NCBI GenBank assembly: GCA_009760855.2
Contig: WPIO01000039.1
Coordinates: forward strand, 435,501 to 499,500
Direction: 5' to 3'
DNA: 64,000 nucleotides
Source: Cristatella mucedo
Lineage: Eukaryota > Bryozoa > Phylactolaemata > Cristatellidae
The notes below the pieces were generated by a model. That model searched no databases. It was given only the letters and a program-made list of their open reading frames with translations, and had not been told where the DNA came from. Of this stretch, positions 11,219 through 22,728 are shown in pieces. Position 1 is the first letter of the stretch, and every line of letters begins with the position of its first letter. Position numbers and translations under genes: made by a program.

Positions 11219-11372
11219 CTGGTTTGACCCAGTGGATAAGGTGCTTGCCCAGACCGAGGTCAAGGCGAATGTATTTGATGGCCGAGATTGGGGTCTCGAG
11301 CCCCGTGGCATATGAGAAGCCCCCCCCCCCCCGAATAGAGATTTTAAGTTTTCTTGAGGTGCCGTACGAATG
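11219..11372 (+). mobile_element. SINE family A with an internal C13 run
   Basis: Head TGGTTTGACCCAGTGGATAA, B box GGGTCTCGAGCCCCGTGGCA, then thirteen C (11320-11332) where other copies have only a few bases, and the distal end GAATAGAGATTTTAAGTTTT. Confidence 0.85.
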
Positions 11373-11577
11373 AATTGTATACACACACATGTGCACACAC
11401 ACCTGTGTATTACTCGGAAACACCAGAGCGCACATTTCATGCTGCACCTGCCACGAATCATCTGCCTATGCCTATGCCGGGCACGGCTGCCACTGCTTCG
11501 AATGGGCACGAGTAGGCACGAGGCACGAGGGGCAAGCTTGCCCGGTTTCTGCCATTGCTGCGGTGGCTGCTGCATAC

Positions 11578-11989
11578 CGGATGGTCGCTTCCCATCAGGC
11601 TCTTGGATCGAGCAAACAGCAACCTCGCTCCGCTGCCGCTGGCGCCACCTCCGGCTGCTGCTGCCGAGGTCCCACTGAGGCTGCCAGCCACGGCCGCCGG
11701 CGACTGTGACGGCGGCGGCGACGAGCCCTTGGCCACCAGCTCGTAGTAGGCTTCCTCCGATTCCGGCGAGAGCAGCTGAGCGATGGCCGCCGTGGTCTTG
11801 TCGGCCAGGCCGTCGGCGAATGACTTCTTCTCGACCTGCGGACTCGGCTTCCGAAGAGGAAACTTAAGAAGGAACTTGCTCCTGGACTTGGTGCAAGCGC
11901 CGCCGCCATGATCTCCGTCCGGAGGCTCCTGCGACTGCAACGACGTTCGTCTGCGCTGCGCTGCCTGCTCGCGCTTGCTTCCGCAGCAA
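11578..11989 (-). CDS. Coding exon, 137 codons, unknown product
   Basis: One of the best-bounded unknown exons. A pyrimidine-rich acceptor (TCTCTGCCTCTCAG) sits at 11990 and the donor CATCCG|GTATGC follows 11578. The product has a basic start (CGSKREQAAQRRR), a segment KFLLKFPLRKPSPQ, then a helix-prone acidic part KTTAAIAQLLSPESEEAYYE. A Ser/Pro/Ala/Gly linker follows, ending LLFARSKSLMGSDHP. The YYEL site and the RSKSL site could be phosphorylated. It ends in phase 0, as the exon at 8071 requires. Confidence 0.6.
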
Positions 11990-12099
11990 CTGAGAGGCAG
12001 AGAGACAGGTGGCTGCAGCAGTGCAGCCGCTGCTGGGAGGGGGAGACTGCCAGTCGCAGGTAGCCGAAAGGATGTCAGGCAGACTGTGCTGCTGAAGAT

Positions 12100-12340
12100 A
12101 GCCAATTTCCGGTCCGTCCAAGGCTATGAGGAGGAGAAGGAGGTCGACAGGGAGTGGGCATTACCTTTGGTGCGCTAACCCTAACCTTTGGTGCATCAAA
12201 TGGAGGGCTCCGGAGCTACGGCGCCCGCCGACGAGGAGCCACAAACCGGCGCCTCCTCCCACCCCAGAATGGGGCCAGTCGAAAGCGCCAGGTCCACAGA
12301 ATGACTAATCATGGATGATGATCACACGAGGTTACTTTCC

Positions 12341-12383
<43 letters not shown>

Positions 12384-12385
12384 AC

Positions 12386-12420
<35 letters not shown>

Positions 12421-12453
12421 ACAGAGAGAGAGAGAGAGGAGAGAGAGGGAGAG

Positions 12454-12501
<48 letters not shown>

Positions 12502-15150
12502 CGAGAGAGGAGAGAGAGAGACAGTGCGCGGATAGACACGAACAACACGTGGGAGTGGGGTCACCACGATAGGCTGTCGCAGTTGGCCTGCAGCTGCATA
12601 CGTGGTCAAAGGCTCGTGCTCACGAAAACATGTGAAGCGCTGGTGCTTTTGCTGCTGCTCGAGGATCGCTGTTGAGTGAGCTGTCTCCGCTTGAATGACT
12701 GACGGCACTGTCGCATCACGACTGTCAACGACTGCCAATAGCCCCCCCCCCATCGTCACGACAGGATGCAAGCTTGCAGGCTGCACGCACTCTTTGCTAT
12801 TCGCGCAGACGACGGGCGGGTATTCTTGCGCTTCGAGCCTTTCGTCCTTTTCTAGTCGCGTACAACTAAGCAGGCGAAGCCACCCTCCACCCCGCCCCTC
12901 TGTGGCTAGCAAGCGCCCCAGCTAAAGCCTCGACGAGACCCATCTCACGTTTTGCAGCAGGAAACAAAGCAACCAGTTTAGCAGAGTCCCGCGAGGAAAG
13001 AAACAAGACTAGCTGCTCTCATTCAGAGTAGATGCGCACCAGCGGGTCACTGTCGGGCGCATCGAGCAAGGCAAGTCGGCGCCAGGCTGGGATTGCGAAT
13101 CTCGTCGGGGCAGCGATCCTCGGCGCCTGCAGCTTGAGCAGCGCTTGAGCACGTGCGCCAAAACAAAGACTGCCAAGAAGCAGCCGACGGCAGACGCTTC
13201 CGGTTTATCGCTCGATGCCACTCCAGCCCAAGCGCTCGCACTGGCGCAGCCAGCAGTTCTCGGCCGGGCACTTTCGCAGCCACTGGCGTGGGGTCCAGTC
13301 GCTATGCAATGGATCTCCTCTTCGTCGCGCGACAGCAGCCCTGGTGGGCGGCACCGCTTCCAGAACAACGACTCGCCGCAAATGCCGCTCTCAGTGGCGG
13401 CGGCTGATGGCAAACCCCACTCCGCCTGCCAGCCCAGCGCTCAAGGCCTTACATCGGTGCGGTGGGCGGCAGCTTGCTTGGCACGGCACGGCACACGCAG
13501 CCGCTGCCGACACGAGACCGTCGATTGGCACTGGACGGCAGCAGCGGCCAGCGCCCTGCCTTGCGAGCTCGGCCGCTTCGAAACACTGATCGAGCGGCAG
13601 CGGCGGCAAAGAATCGTGCAGCCAACAGCGGCTGCCCGATTGGGACGTGGCCAGGAGCTGATACCAGTGTCGGCTTGCCACCACAACGACGACGGCCAAC
13701 CGCAGCTGCCGCCGAGGCCGCCCGACAACGAGGCCGCCTCCCGCAGTCAGTGCGATTCGGTTGCCACGGATTCGCGACGGCCGCCCCCTGCTTTTTGGGC
13801 GCCCACATCCACTTGGCTGTGGCCTACGGAAATGGCCAAGGACCAGCTCCTTACTTCGGAAGTCGCTAACCTGGGGTGCTCTCGGCTCGGCATCCTACTG
13901 TGGCTGCCGATCTCGTCACGATCTGGTCGTGGCGGACTAGAGCTGACAGCCGCCGGCAGCTGCGGCTTCTGCTTTGGTGGCAGCCACCACTGCCGCAAGG
14001 GCAACGATTGCGCTGGCTGATAGCATTCAGCTGCCGAGGTGGGCTCGTCGCCAACAGTGGAGCTGCTGCTTCGGGCGGCTTGAAAGAAGCGTCGTCACCA
14101 ATTGCAGCAGCAGGCTCTCACCGCTGCAGGCTGCACCGGGTACTGGCAACCGCCAGTCTTCCCCCCCCCCGTGCAAAATGCGACACCGGCCATTCAAGCT
14201 GCTGCCAATTTTCGCTGGCAAAAGAGGGGCTGTAATGAATTCCTTGACTGACAGGAAACCGCCGAAGGCGGCTTTTTGACCGATCTACATGCTTTTCTGC
14301 CAGCTGGCACAGCTGCAGAGGGTGACATAAACCATGCATCCCCAGGCTATGAAAACAGAAGATGAATTTAGCCGGCATGTCGCAGAGCATGTGCCCGATG
14401 TTGCATGGTGAGAGTGGTGCATGGTAGTAGCTTCATGCTGGAAGCATAGAGACGACAGTCAAGACTTCGGCTGCTGCTGGGGTGGTCACTCTCTGCTACT
14501 AGCTATATTTCGGTATTCTGTCGGGCAGTTCTGTCTGTCTACTCACTATCTGATATCAGCCTGAGGTTCACGGTTTTTCACGAGTGGCCGTGGCCACAGG
14601 CGGGGAGGGGGAGAGCCAGGATTTTCCTCCGGGAGCTCCGGGCTCCGACCAGCAAGAAGCAAGACATGAGAGCTTGGGGGCCACAAGAAAGGGAAAATTA
14701 TAAATCGTGGCGCATATTCGACACCAGCTCGCAGATTGGGCGTCGAGTGAAATGACGTCATTTTGTCATTGGTGACGGTCGAAAGCCTAGCAATTGGGGT
14801 CTGAGGCTTCCCAGGTCACTTCCCGGCAATACGAGAGGGGCACGTGGCTGAGGAGCCACTGGCTCCTCCCCCACTGGCTCCTCAGCCACTCACTACCTGT
14901 GATCATCAGAGTGGCAGAGGAGATCGCCCAGCTTGGCTGTCGGCCACCAGAGACATGGATGCATCGGCCCGTGAGAAAAGGAGATGCTGAGGCGAGGTTT
15001 GGCGACCCTGGCACTTGACTACGACCAGCCTCGCGTTTGAACGCCAGGGTGCAAAAGTCTATCGCGCTCGTCTTTGCTGCAGCAGCTGGGTCTGGCAGCT
15101 GACTGGCTGCCAGACCTAAACCTCTGTCACCCAACTACAGTATAACAGTT
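12100..15150. other. GC-rich stretch without a recognised gene
   Basis: Apart from the GA satellite, this holds GC-rich sequence with long chance frames on both strands (notably 13,145-14,020, opening with TTG). No splice-bounded exon or family motif was found. It may be intron of the minus-strand gene. Confidence 0.5.
12341..12530. repeat. Interrupted (GA)n satellite with higher-order pattern
   Basis: GA blocks interrupted by AGAGGAGAG and GAGACAGAG at quasi-regular spacing, suggesting amplification of a ~60-base interrupted unit. Confidence 0.95.
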
Positions 15151-15153
15151 TAT

Positions 15154-15154
<1 letters not shown>

Positions 15155-15239
<85 letters not shown>
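15155..15239. repeat. (GT)n microsatellite
   Basis: About 42 GT units directly abutting the SINE A 3' end at 15,240, a possible expanded SINE tail. Confidence 0.99.
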
Positions 15240-15242
<3 letters not shown>

Positions 15243-15368
15243 TCACTATATAGTGCTCAAAGAGAACTTAACCTCTAATCAGATGCTTCACATGCGCTAT
15301 GGGACTTGAGCCCGCGACCTCGGCCCGACCTTGGTCGGGGCGAGCACCTTAACCACTGGGATCTAGAT
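15240..15368 (-). mobile_element. SINE family A next to a (GT)n tract
   Basis: AATTCACTATATAGTGCTCA, CTCTAATCAGATGCTTCACA, GGGACTTGAGCCCGCGACCT and GGTCGGGGCGAGCACCTTAA mark a reverse SINE A. Its 3' end directly abuts a (GT)n block. Confidence 0.85.
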
Positions 15369-16649
15369 CTGCTCATGATCTGCTCATGAACTGCTCATGC
15401 TAGCATTCCTGCCCTCTCCCCATATTTGCGGTAAGTGGTGGCTCCTCATTCATGCTGCATTCAGTATAGCTCTTCCATGCTGCAATCTTCCTGCCTGCCT
15501 GCCTGCCTGCTAATGTCGGCTCCCCAGTGACACTCGGCTGAAGCTCGGTGCTTACCGTGGCACACACTGGGCCTAAACGTACATTAGGAACAGTATTCAT
15601 GTGCCGTGTGACAGCCCTCCTGACGACCTGTCGTCAGGCTGGGTAGCGCGACTGAGCAATACCTCTCCTGGCTCCAACACCAAGTAGTTTATTGGCAGAA
15701 ACCATGCCGGCCAAGCCTAGGTGGCTGCCGGTGTAGAGAGATCATCTAGCCCTTTCCCGCATCCCTCGTGTACCAATCCGGCAGCCCTTACACACTCATC
15801 ACGCACGCACACAACTATTCGAAAGGCTTTGCAGCACCTAGAAAAATGAGCCTCCGTGGAGATCATTTTCTTTTCAAACAGGACAGTGAGCCTAAGTATT
15901 CGGTTATGGGTGCTCAATAACTTTCCAACTACACTTTGTGGCAGAGCCAATCTTCAGACCTGTATCATACTGACTGTCTCTGGGGTGAAGTGGACAGAAG
16001 GCTCAGAGCTCAGCTGATCGTACCACATCTCAAGAATCACTTTTCACAAGTTTGCCGGACATCTGGAAAATGATAAGGCAAGATGTTTGAGAAGGCCTGG
16101 TTCGTATGCCGGAGTGGCTGAGACAAGTTATTGATTATTGCAGCGATGTAATTTCATTTTAGGACTAACAATTAACATACTTGAGCAACAACTTTGCTTA
16201 CAAAATACGTAAGCTTATTTGATATACTGAGCATGATTAAAGCAGGCTAAAATAACGTTTTTTATATGAGAACCAGAACTTTTTGGGTTCGGCGGCCATT
16301 ATAGGCGGCTCCGGTAATACTTCTGTCGGTACTCATGAGAGTAAATACTCCTGAGGTAGTACCAATCTTGAGTTGATCGAGAACGGCCCAACTATAGGTT
16401 ACCTGTGCATCCAAAGGCCACGGCAAAGACAGTGCACCCCTAGTCCGAAATTTTAGAAACATTGATACTGTCTGCATGTCTCATTCTGTCGTATGCAAGG
16501 GTCATAGATACCTGTCCACTGTGGAGACAAGAGGCCGTAGACGGCTGTCTCAATCAAAACAAACCAGGCTGTATGCAGACTTGAATTGTGAGTCGAGTTG
16601 AATGCAATCAGGTGTCGTTCTAGAATATTCATGGGACAATGCTAGACAG

Positions 16650-18800
16650 CAGGGAACTGGCCTTCGACAAAATAAAGGGCTTCGATCCCATTGCTATCAC
16701 CATCGACCACCCAGGCATATGCGAGGTGCTGGTTGCTCCTTGAAGGGTGCAGACTGCTATCAGAAGAATTTTCTGATCTCACTTCAATCTGTGTGCCAGA
16801 AATCGTCAATTCCTTGTTCTGGGTGATTTTAACATTCATTGTGAAAACTCTACTGACCCCTCAAGTGCAGAATTTCGTAAACTGGCTGATTCATTTTCTT
16901 TCATGGCTAACGAGCATGGCCCCAGTCATAACCAAGATCAGCACTCAATCAAATATTCTTCCATGATTATTTGTTGTCAACCCCCTTTTATTACCAAATT
17001 CTGCACATCTGATCACAAGCAGATAAAATGTAGTCTGCAATGTGTACGAAAATGCCTTCCTCACTCGTGCTGCTCAATCCTCCATCAAACCTGTCCTCAC
17101 TGGTTGATGCTAACACCAGATACAAGCTGACGTTCTAGAAGAGTTTGCTCCTCTGACTAGGCACACTGTATGCCCTCGGCCAGATGGCCTATGGTTAACT
17201 GCAGGCATTAAACTAGCTGAGACTACTGAGCGCAAGCTTGAGAAATCATACACAAGTTTAGGACTGCTTTGTCTATCGACCGGCATACATTATTGCATAT
17301 TGCATATTGCAGATCATACCGATCCACCCAAGCTGAGGCCAAGTCTAGTTTCTATAAAAACAGTCAAAGCACAGATCTACAATCCAAAAATGCTGACGTC
17401 GACCATCAACCGCCTCTGTAACCACTCCCAGGTCAGCACCATACCAAGTGATCTTGGTGGTAAGATGTAGCAGCTCGCTCTCTAGCTCCTTTGGCAGCTT
17501 GTTAGATAACATCAGAGTCCATCACCAAGGTAACTTTGCCACTGGACCCCTCGCCCTCAGTAATACCGTCAACTGACTCATCTCCCTCAATTCCTTACAA
17601 CACTTCCATGTCCCACCTTCAAGCCTGCCACTTATGACATTTTGAAGTTCATTTCTTGATCCAAGACTACTATTTGCCCTCTAGATCATAAACCTACAGT
17701 TCTCCTTCTAAAATGCACAGACTAACTGCCGCCCTGCACAACTAACGTAAAATAAGTGTTCTCATCCTCGGGTCTTATACCTGCATCTTTCAAAAAGGCT
17801 GTTGCTACACTTAGAACGCAACACAAGACCAGGAGAACTTGAGCAACTTCCGGCCTGTCTCCCACCATTTCATTCAAAGATGCTGGAACGGGTGGCAAAC
17901 CAACTAAACTATATGTGGGTGTCATGTGTGTCATGCGTTTTGTATAGCGCACTCACAGCCTAGGCAGCTTTCGGTACACATTCGGTAACCAACAGTCTTC
18001 ATCTCAAAACTTCAAACCTAGCAAGTACGTTCCAGGAATGTTTAAAAGTTTGTGTAAGTCACCATTGGCAGGTGCCTTCCTGTGCAATAAGGTGCTTACA
18101 GTTGGTGCAAAACTCAGCAGCTCGGCTTGTCTGCCGTAAAGGTCGTAGTTGCCCCATTGCACCACTCCTCACCGACCTGCACTGACTCCCCATCAAGCAG
18201 CGCATCGACTTCACGGTTTTGTCACTTATTTTTTTGCCTCTGCATTCTCTTGCTCCAGCCTATCTATCAGAACTACTTCACAATCAGACCAGGCATCGTA
18301 CAACCCACTTTTTCTGGCTCAAATCGTTTAACTGTGCCTCTAACGAACCTCAAATGCTTTGCAAACAATTCCTTAAGTCTGCATACTCCTAAAGCCTGGA
18401 ACTCATTCCCAACTGACCTCACGATGTCCCCTGACTTGCGACGTTTAAAAAGAAGCTAAAAATGCACTAGTTCCTCACAGCATTTGCTGGGTCCATGTGA
18501 ATTGTCCTTCGTGTGCTTATACGTGCTGAAACTCAGCATGTTATAATTCATTTGTATAGCACCCCAAGAGAACTAACTCTCTATTCAGGCGCTTCACATA
18601 TGCCTCAGGGCTCGAGCCTACGACCTCTGCCAGACCTTAGTCGGGGTGAGCACATTAACCGCTGGACCAACCCAGCTCGGCGTGTTATCACCAACCATAT
18701 CGGCATACTTCCTTTACAGCATATGATAAGTGCCTAGACAGAGATTGTGTTCTCCGGTGGTGCTATGCAAATGTCTGATAATGATAACTATTATTGTTAT
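16650..18800 (+). mobile_element. LINE family A (L2-like non-LTR retrotransposon), longest relic
   Basis: A decayed but ordered copy. Endonuclease C-terminal remains come first: FLVLGDFNIHCENS near 16,815, then TSDHKQIKCS near 17,010. The linker follows (RPDGLWLTAGIKLAE near 17,180; MLTSTINRLCNHS near 17,390). The start of the reverse transcriptase appears as NLSNFRPVSHHF near 17,845. Most of the RT core is then deleted. The C-terminal part resumes (CTDSPSSSASTSRF near 18,170) through LHTPKAWNSFPTD, then the 3' UTR and a short (ATT)n-like tail. Stops and frameshifts occur throughout. The GDFN, FRPVS and PKAWNSFP landmarks fit the L2/CR1 group. A SINE interrupts the 3' UTR. Confidence 0.85.
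18542..18672 (-). mobile_element. SINE family A inserted in LINE A, with target-site duplication
   Basis: Reverse-oriented SINE reading TTGTATAGCACCCCAAGAGA, then ATGCCTCAGGGCTCGAGCC (B box), to ACATTAACCGCTGGACCAAC (A box). The left flank CTCAGCATGTTAT is repeated at the right as CTCGGCGTGTTAT: 11 of 13 bases agree, as expected of an aged target-site duplication. Confidence 0.85.
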
Positions 18801-19735
18801 TATGATTACTATGATCCTTATTACGTCAGGGACGTCAGGTGAAGCTAGGCTCGCTCAGACCTGAGGACTTGCTATATCACCAAGCCTTTCATGTTGCCTG
18901 TGCTCCTGGCTCACAGCAGCCGATGGAAATATCATAGCAAATAAGCTAATAAATAAAAGTTCACAGCCACGCAATAAATAAAGTTTACAGCAATCAACAA
19001 AGGACCGGCAGGCAGTCACAATCTGGCTCGGGGCCAGATGACCTCAATGGTTCAGGCTCAGAAGAGCAGACAGCTTACCGACCTAAGCTTACTCTTGGGA
19101 TTAGAGTGAGTAGCAGCCGTGAGTTCACAGACTGGAGAAGCAATCGGCAGTTCAAAGAGTTCCCTTCGGCAGACTGACGTCTCAGCACAATGATCATGCC
19201 ACATTAGCAAGGAGGGATGCCAGACCGAATGAAAAGGTGCAGTCTGTCCAGTTGACAGGGGCTGAGAGCCGGTTTAACCGCTGATGATCAGCTAGCGAGC
19301 TGCTCCCTGTGACAGACCGATCCCAAAGCGAGGCACTCCAGACAGCTATGGCTAGCCAGGGCAGGTTTCCATCACCCGGCCACTTCCCTTTGGCACCTCT
19401 GCCGAGGGCCAAAACCGCTCATAACAGAAGGATCTTGTTTCAGGCACCGGGTCCATGGAGTCTGCACGACATTGCTACAATGTACTGATCGTGTGATACG
19501 TGCTGATCATGCGAGGCGAGCTGATCCTTCGCCAGGCTTCACTCCTGGGATGTCAGCAGTGGAAAGGCATAGCACTGTGCCAATCCCCAAATAGGCTACA
19601 GTAATCTGACACATTTGCCTTTTTTATGAGCTGCACTCGAAAGCAGCACGATTATTTAAATCTTGTATGCAGCTGCCCTTCCTGCCTGTTCCTCCTGTGA
19701 TCTTTGATGCTATGTAGCACATACTATTGAACCGA
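18801..19735. other. No gene seen
   Basis: Unique-looking sequence of mixed composition without open frames above background, between LINE A and the SINE pair. Confidence 0.5.
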
Positions 19736-19870
19736 GCTGGCTTGGTCCAGTGGTTAAGGTGCTCGCCCCGACCAAGGTCTGGCTGAGGTCGTGGGCTCGA
19801 GCCCCGGGGCATATGTGAAGCACCTGAACACAGAAGTTCTCTTGGGGCGCAATACAAATATATAAATATA
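19736..19870 (+). mobile_element. SINE family A, forward member of an inverted pair
   Basis: Near-consensus copy: TTGGTCCAGTGGTTAAGGTG (A box), GTCGTGGGCTCGAGCCCCGG (B box), GAAGTTCTCTTGGGGCGCAA, then a short TATA-rich tail. Confidence 0.92.
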
Positions 19871-19873
19871 TAT

Positions 19874-20008
19874 ATAATTAATTTGTATAGCACCCAACAG
19901 AACTTAATCTCTATTCAGGCACTTCACATATGCCTCGGGGCTCGACCCCATGACCTCAGCCAGACCTTGGTCGGGGCAAGCACCTTAACCGCTGGACCAA
20001 ACCAGAAA
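19874..20008 (-). mobile_element. SINE family A, reverse member of an inverted pair
   Basis: Begins a few bases after the forward copy and reads TTGTATAGCACCCAACAGAA through CTTAACCGCTGGACCAAACC. The two copies face each other tail to tail, so a transcript across both could fold into a ~130-base duplex. Confidence 0.9.
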
Positions 20009-20361
20009 TGAACTATATATACTAAATGTCAAGCCCTATTCCAGCTGGAGATTACGATCCCAGGCTCGTGCATGCCAATGATAAGAGCCAAAATAAATCA
20101 CCGATGCATGCTGACCGGCAACATAAAAAAAGCACCATAAGCCACATGCAATGTTTTGGAATGGTTCCAGCAGAGTGCTAACGATTCAGATGTCACAGCC
20201 ATAAAAGAAAGACATCGCTACCTGGCCAAGATTCGAAATGCATTTATTAGCCAGTATACCAGGAATTCAGCCTGAAATAAACATCAAGAGAGAACCAGAA
20301 AGAGATTAAAGGGAGGGAGGGAAGGAGAGAGAGAGGAGAGGAGAGGGAGAGAGGAGAGGAA

Positions 20362-20446
<85 letters not shown>
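20362..20446. repeat. (AG)n microsatellite in a purine-rich tract
   Basis: Pure AG core flanked by GGAGAGGAGAGG-type sequence from 20,310 and by AG-rich sequence to about 20,700. Confidence 0.98.
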
Positions 20447-20449
<3 letters not shown>

Positions 20450-20535
20450 TAGACGAAGGAAGGAAGGCAGGGATGGGAAGACTAAGAGAAAGAACACGTG
20501 AGGGATAAGACGGGTGACCGAGCAAGCAAGCAAAG

Positions 20536-20594
20536 AAAGAGATTAAGTTCTCTGATGGCGTTACACAAATATATTATTATAATTATTATTAAAG
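20536..20594 (+). mobile_element. LINE family A tail fragment
   Basis: Only AGAGATTAAGTTCTCTGATG, GCGTTACACAAATA and (ATT)n remain, embedded between AG-rich tracts. Confidence 0.7.
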
Positions 20595-21264
20595 AAGAGA
20601 GGAAGAGAAGGGAAGAGAAAAGATGCAAAACGAGAGATGAGGACAGAGAGACAGGGAGGATGAGAGAGTAGAGAAAAGGAGAGGGAGAGAGAGAAGAGCT
20701 CACAGGTCAGCATACGGCTGCACACAATGGTAAGCAAAACCCCAGAGCAATCGATATAGTAACAATGCTTAGTAAAGCCAATTATGGCCAAGAACATCAA
20801 ATAGCAGTAAATGAGGCTGGCAAAGAAGAAATAGAGCTTGAAAAAGTTGCATTGGGAAAAATTGTGATCAATAAGTCTTGTTATAGAAAAAGGGCAGACA
20901 TAGTGCTATAGGGGCAATGAATACTTAAATGAACTCATATCACGTGCTGGCATGCTTTTGCCATCCCGAGTCCACTACACAGAGGCAGGGAGGATTTGCT
21001 GATGCTGGCCTGTCCACCTGTCAAGAACTCGATCTCCTAGGCTAGCTCTGACAGCCAGGTCTTTAGCAGACTGGACACTTGGTTCTATTATAAAGTCAGA
21101 ATATACTTCTAGCGAGCAAGGCAGGACAAAGATCTTCGAGGTATCTTGCCGGGTGCCTGAACAGTCAAGCGCTGGTTTGGGCTAGCTGCAGATGTAGTGA
21201 GGGCATGATGGGTTGAGCCGGTCCGAGCAAAAGAAACCGATGCCCTAACAACGTGCCAGCCACT

Positions 21265-21420
21265 GCGCGCATGCACGCGCGCATGCACGCCCGCATGCAC
21301 GCCCGCATGCACGCCCGCATGCACGCCCGCATGCACGCCCGCATGCACGCCCGCATGCACGCCCGCATGCACGCCCGCATGCACGCCCGCATGCACGCCC
21401 GCATGCACGCCCGCATGCAC
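21265..21420. repeat. 12-base minisatellite GCATGCACGCCC
   Basis: About 13 near-perfect units, each containing the palindrome GCATGC. It precedes a second array of 16-base units. Confidence 0.98.
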
Positions 21421-21694
21421 ACCCGCGAGCACGCACACCCGCGAGCACGCACACCCGCGAGCACGCACACCCGCGAGCACGCACACCCGCGAGCACGCAC
21501 ACCCGCGAGCACGCACACCCGCGCGCACGCACACACACCCGCGAGCACGCACACCCGCGAGCAGCGCACACCCGCGAGCACGCACACCCGCGAGCACGCA
21601 CACCCGCGAGCACGCACACCCGCGAGCACGCACACCCGCGAGCACGCACACCCGCGAGCACGCACACCCGCGAGCACGCACACCCGCGAGCACG
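21421..21694. repeat. 16-base minisatellite ACCCGCGAGCACGCAC
   Basis: About 17 units, with two length variants near 21,523-21,540 and 21,563. Long frames on both strands here are repeat artefacts. Confidence 0.97.
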
Positions 21695-21783
21695 GTGCAC
21701 CACTCCTTAGATCGGCAGGGAGTCGGATCGTAGCTAAAAGCTTTCTTCGAGGATGGCAGCACCTAATACTTGTTTGCTAGCAT

Positions 21784-21965
21784 TAAAATAATAATAACAC
21801 ACTGTATACTGCCCTCAGACAACTGAATCTCTTTCTAGGCAATTTGCATTTTGCAATTGGCAATTGGCAAGATGCTGTCTAGAAAGCATTACCAAACGAT
21901 TGGTGGTAACATCCAAAAGCAGCAGGCAAAGTGTAAGCAGATACATGCACACGAAAGACGAATCA
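21784..21965 (-). mobile_element. LINE family A 3' end, decayed
   Basis: AATAATAATAACACACTGTA, CTGCCCTCAGACAACTGAAT, CTCTTTCTAGGCAATTTGCA and CAAACGATTGGTGGTAACA match the reversed 3' UTR. Confidence 0.75.
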
Positions 21966-22540
21966 CAAAGACCCACCGAACGCCATTCCCGCTATTCCCA
22001 GCATCTGCAGCAGCACGAGAACACAGGGAAGTGATAAAGGATCGAAGTGGCCGTCTGCCAGGGCAGCCCGACCTGCTGACATTCTGATTGGCTGAATCAT
22101 TGACCAGGGGTCTCCCAGCAGGGTAGGGGAAGGAAGAGAGTAGCACTCCACTCGACTGCACGGGCTGCTGCGAAGAGATTGCTTCTGAGGGAGCCTTCGG
22201 CTGCTGTCATCAGAGAGGCAGCATCGCCAGGCGCCGGCGGCGATCGGCAGAGCGTGACATTGCCTCTGAGTGCCTCATAAGGGAGCAGTTGTACGATCGA
22301 TAAATGGCGCTCTACCTTTGCATAGGTAATAATAATGATAATAATTCTTAACTAACCTGCACTGCCTGCCTCTACCCTAGGATGATGGCGGTGCTGAGTA
22401 GAGACGGCCATCGAGACAAAATTGCAAAAATTGGGACACCGTCGTCGTCGGAAGCAGGTCACCGAGGGGCACCGAGAGAACCGGCAAAGCGCACACCAAC
22501 GCTGGGAAATGACGCCATCGATCGAGCCGTACGAGCAGGC

Positions 22541-22671
22541 AGCAGCAAGAGCAGCAAGAGCAGCAAGAGCAGCAAGAGCAGCAAGAGCAGCAAGAGCAGC
22601 AAGAGCAGCAAGAGCAGCAAGAGCAGCAAGAGCAGCAAGAGCAGCAAGAGCAGCAAGAGCAGCAAGAGCAG
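22541..22671. repeat. 9-base minisatellite AGCAGCAAG
   Basis: About 14 perfect units, in frame in all readings: Ser-Ser-Lys, Ala-Ala-Arg or Gln-rich on plus; Leu or Cys-rich on minus. Perfect identity indicates recent expansion. Confidence 0.98.
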
Positions 22672-22722
22672 GTGTCGAGTTGGCACCAATGAAGCTGGCC
22701 AATCACTGGGAACGTGGTGTGC

Positions 22723-22728
<6 letters not shown>

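Noticed and set aside
12309-12912. Ser/Leu or Arg/Glu repeat proteins in CT/GA tracts here and at 5,700, 7,600, 8,500, 20,300, 22,700, 23,500
   Set aside because: Translations of dinucleotide repeats; no coding support.
13145-14020. Longest single open frame in the window (291 codons, plus)
   Set aside because: Begins with TTG rather than ATG, opposite-strand frames are equally open, and the product has no recognisable domain. GC-rich sequence with few stops explains it.
14255-14278. CCGCCGAAGGCGG hairpin followed by TTTTT, like a bacterial terminator
   Set aside because: Eukaryotic context with no bacterial gene nearby; short stem likely by chance.
19745-19815. Apparent tRNA gene (A and B boxes)
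   Set aside because: The segment lacks a cloverleaf with an anticodon arm that I can draw, and it recurs many times joined to a LINE-like tail, so it is a SINE head.
21109-21780. Long frames over the 12- and 16-base arrays, and a CRISPR-like appearance
   Set aside because: Units are contiguous without unique spacers, so it is a minisatellite. The Cys/Arg or His/Thr-rich frames are artefacts of repeat length.
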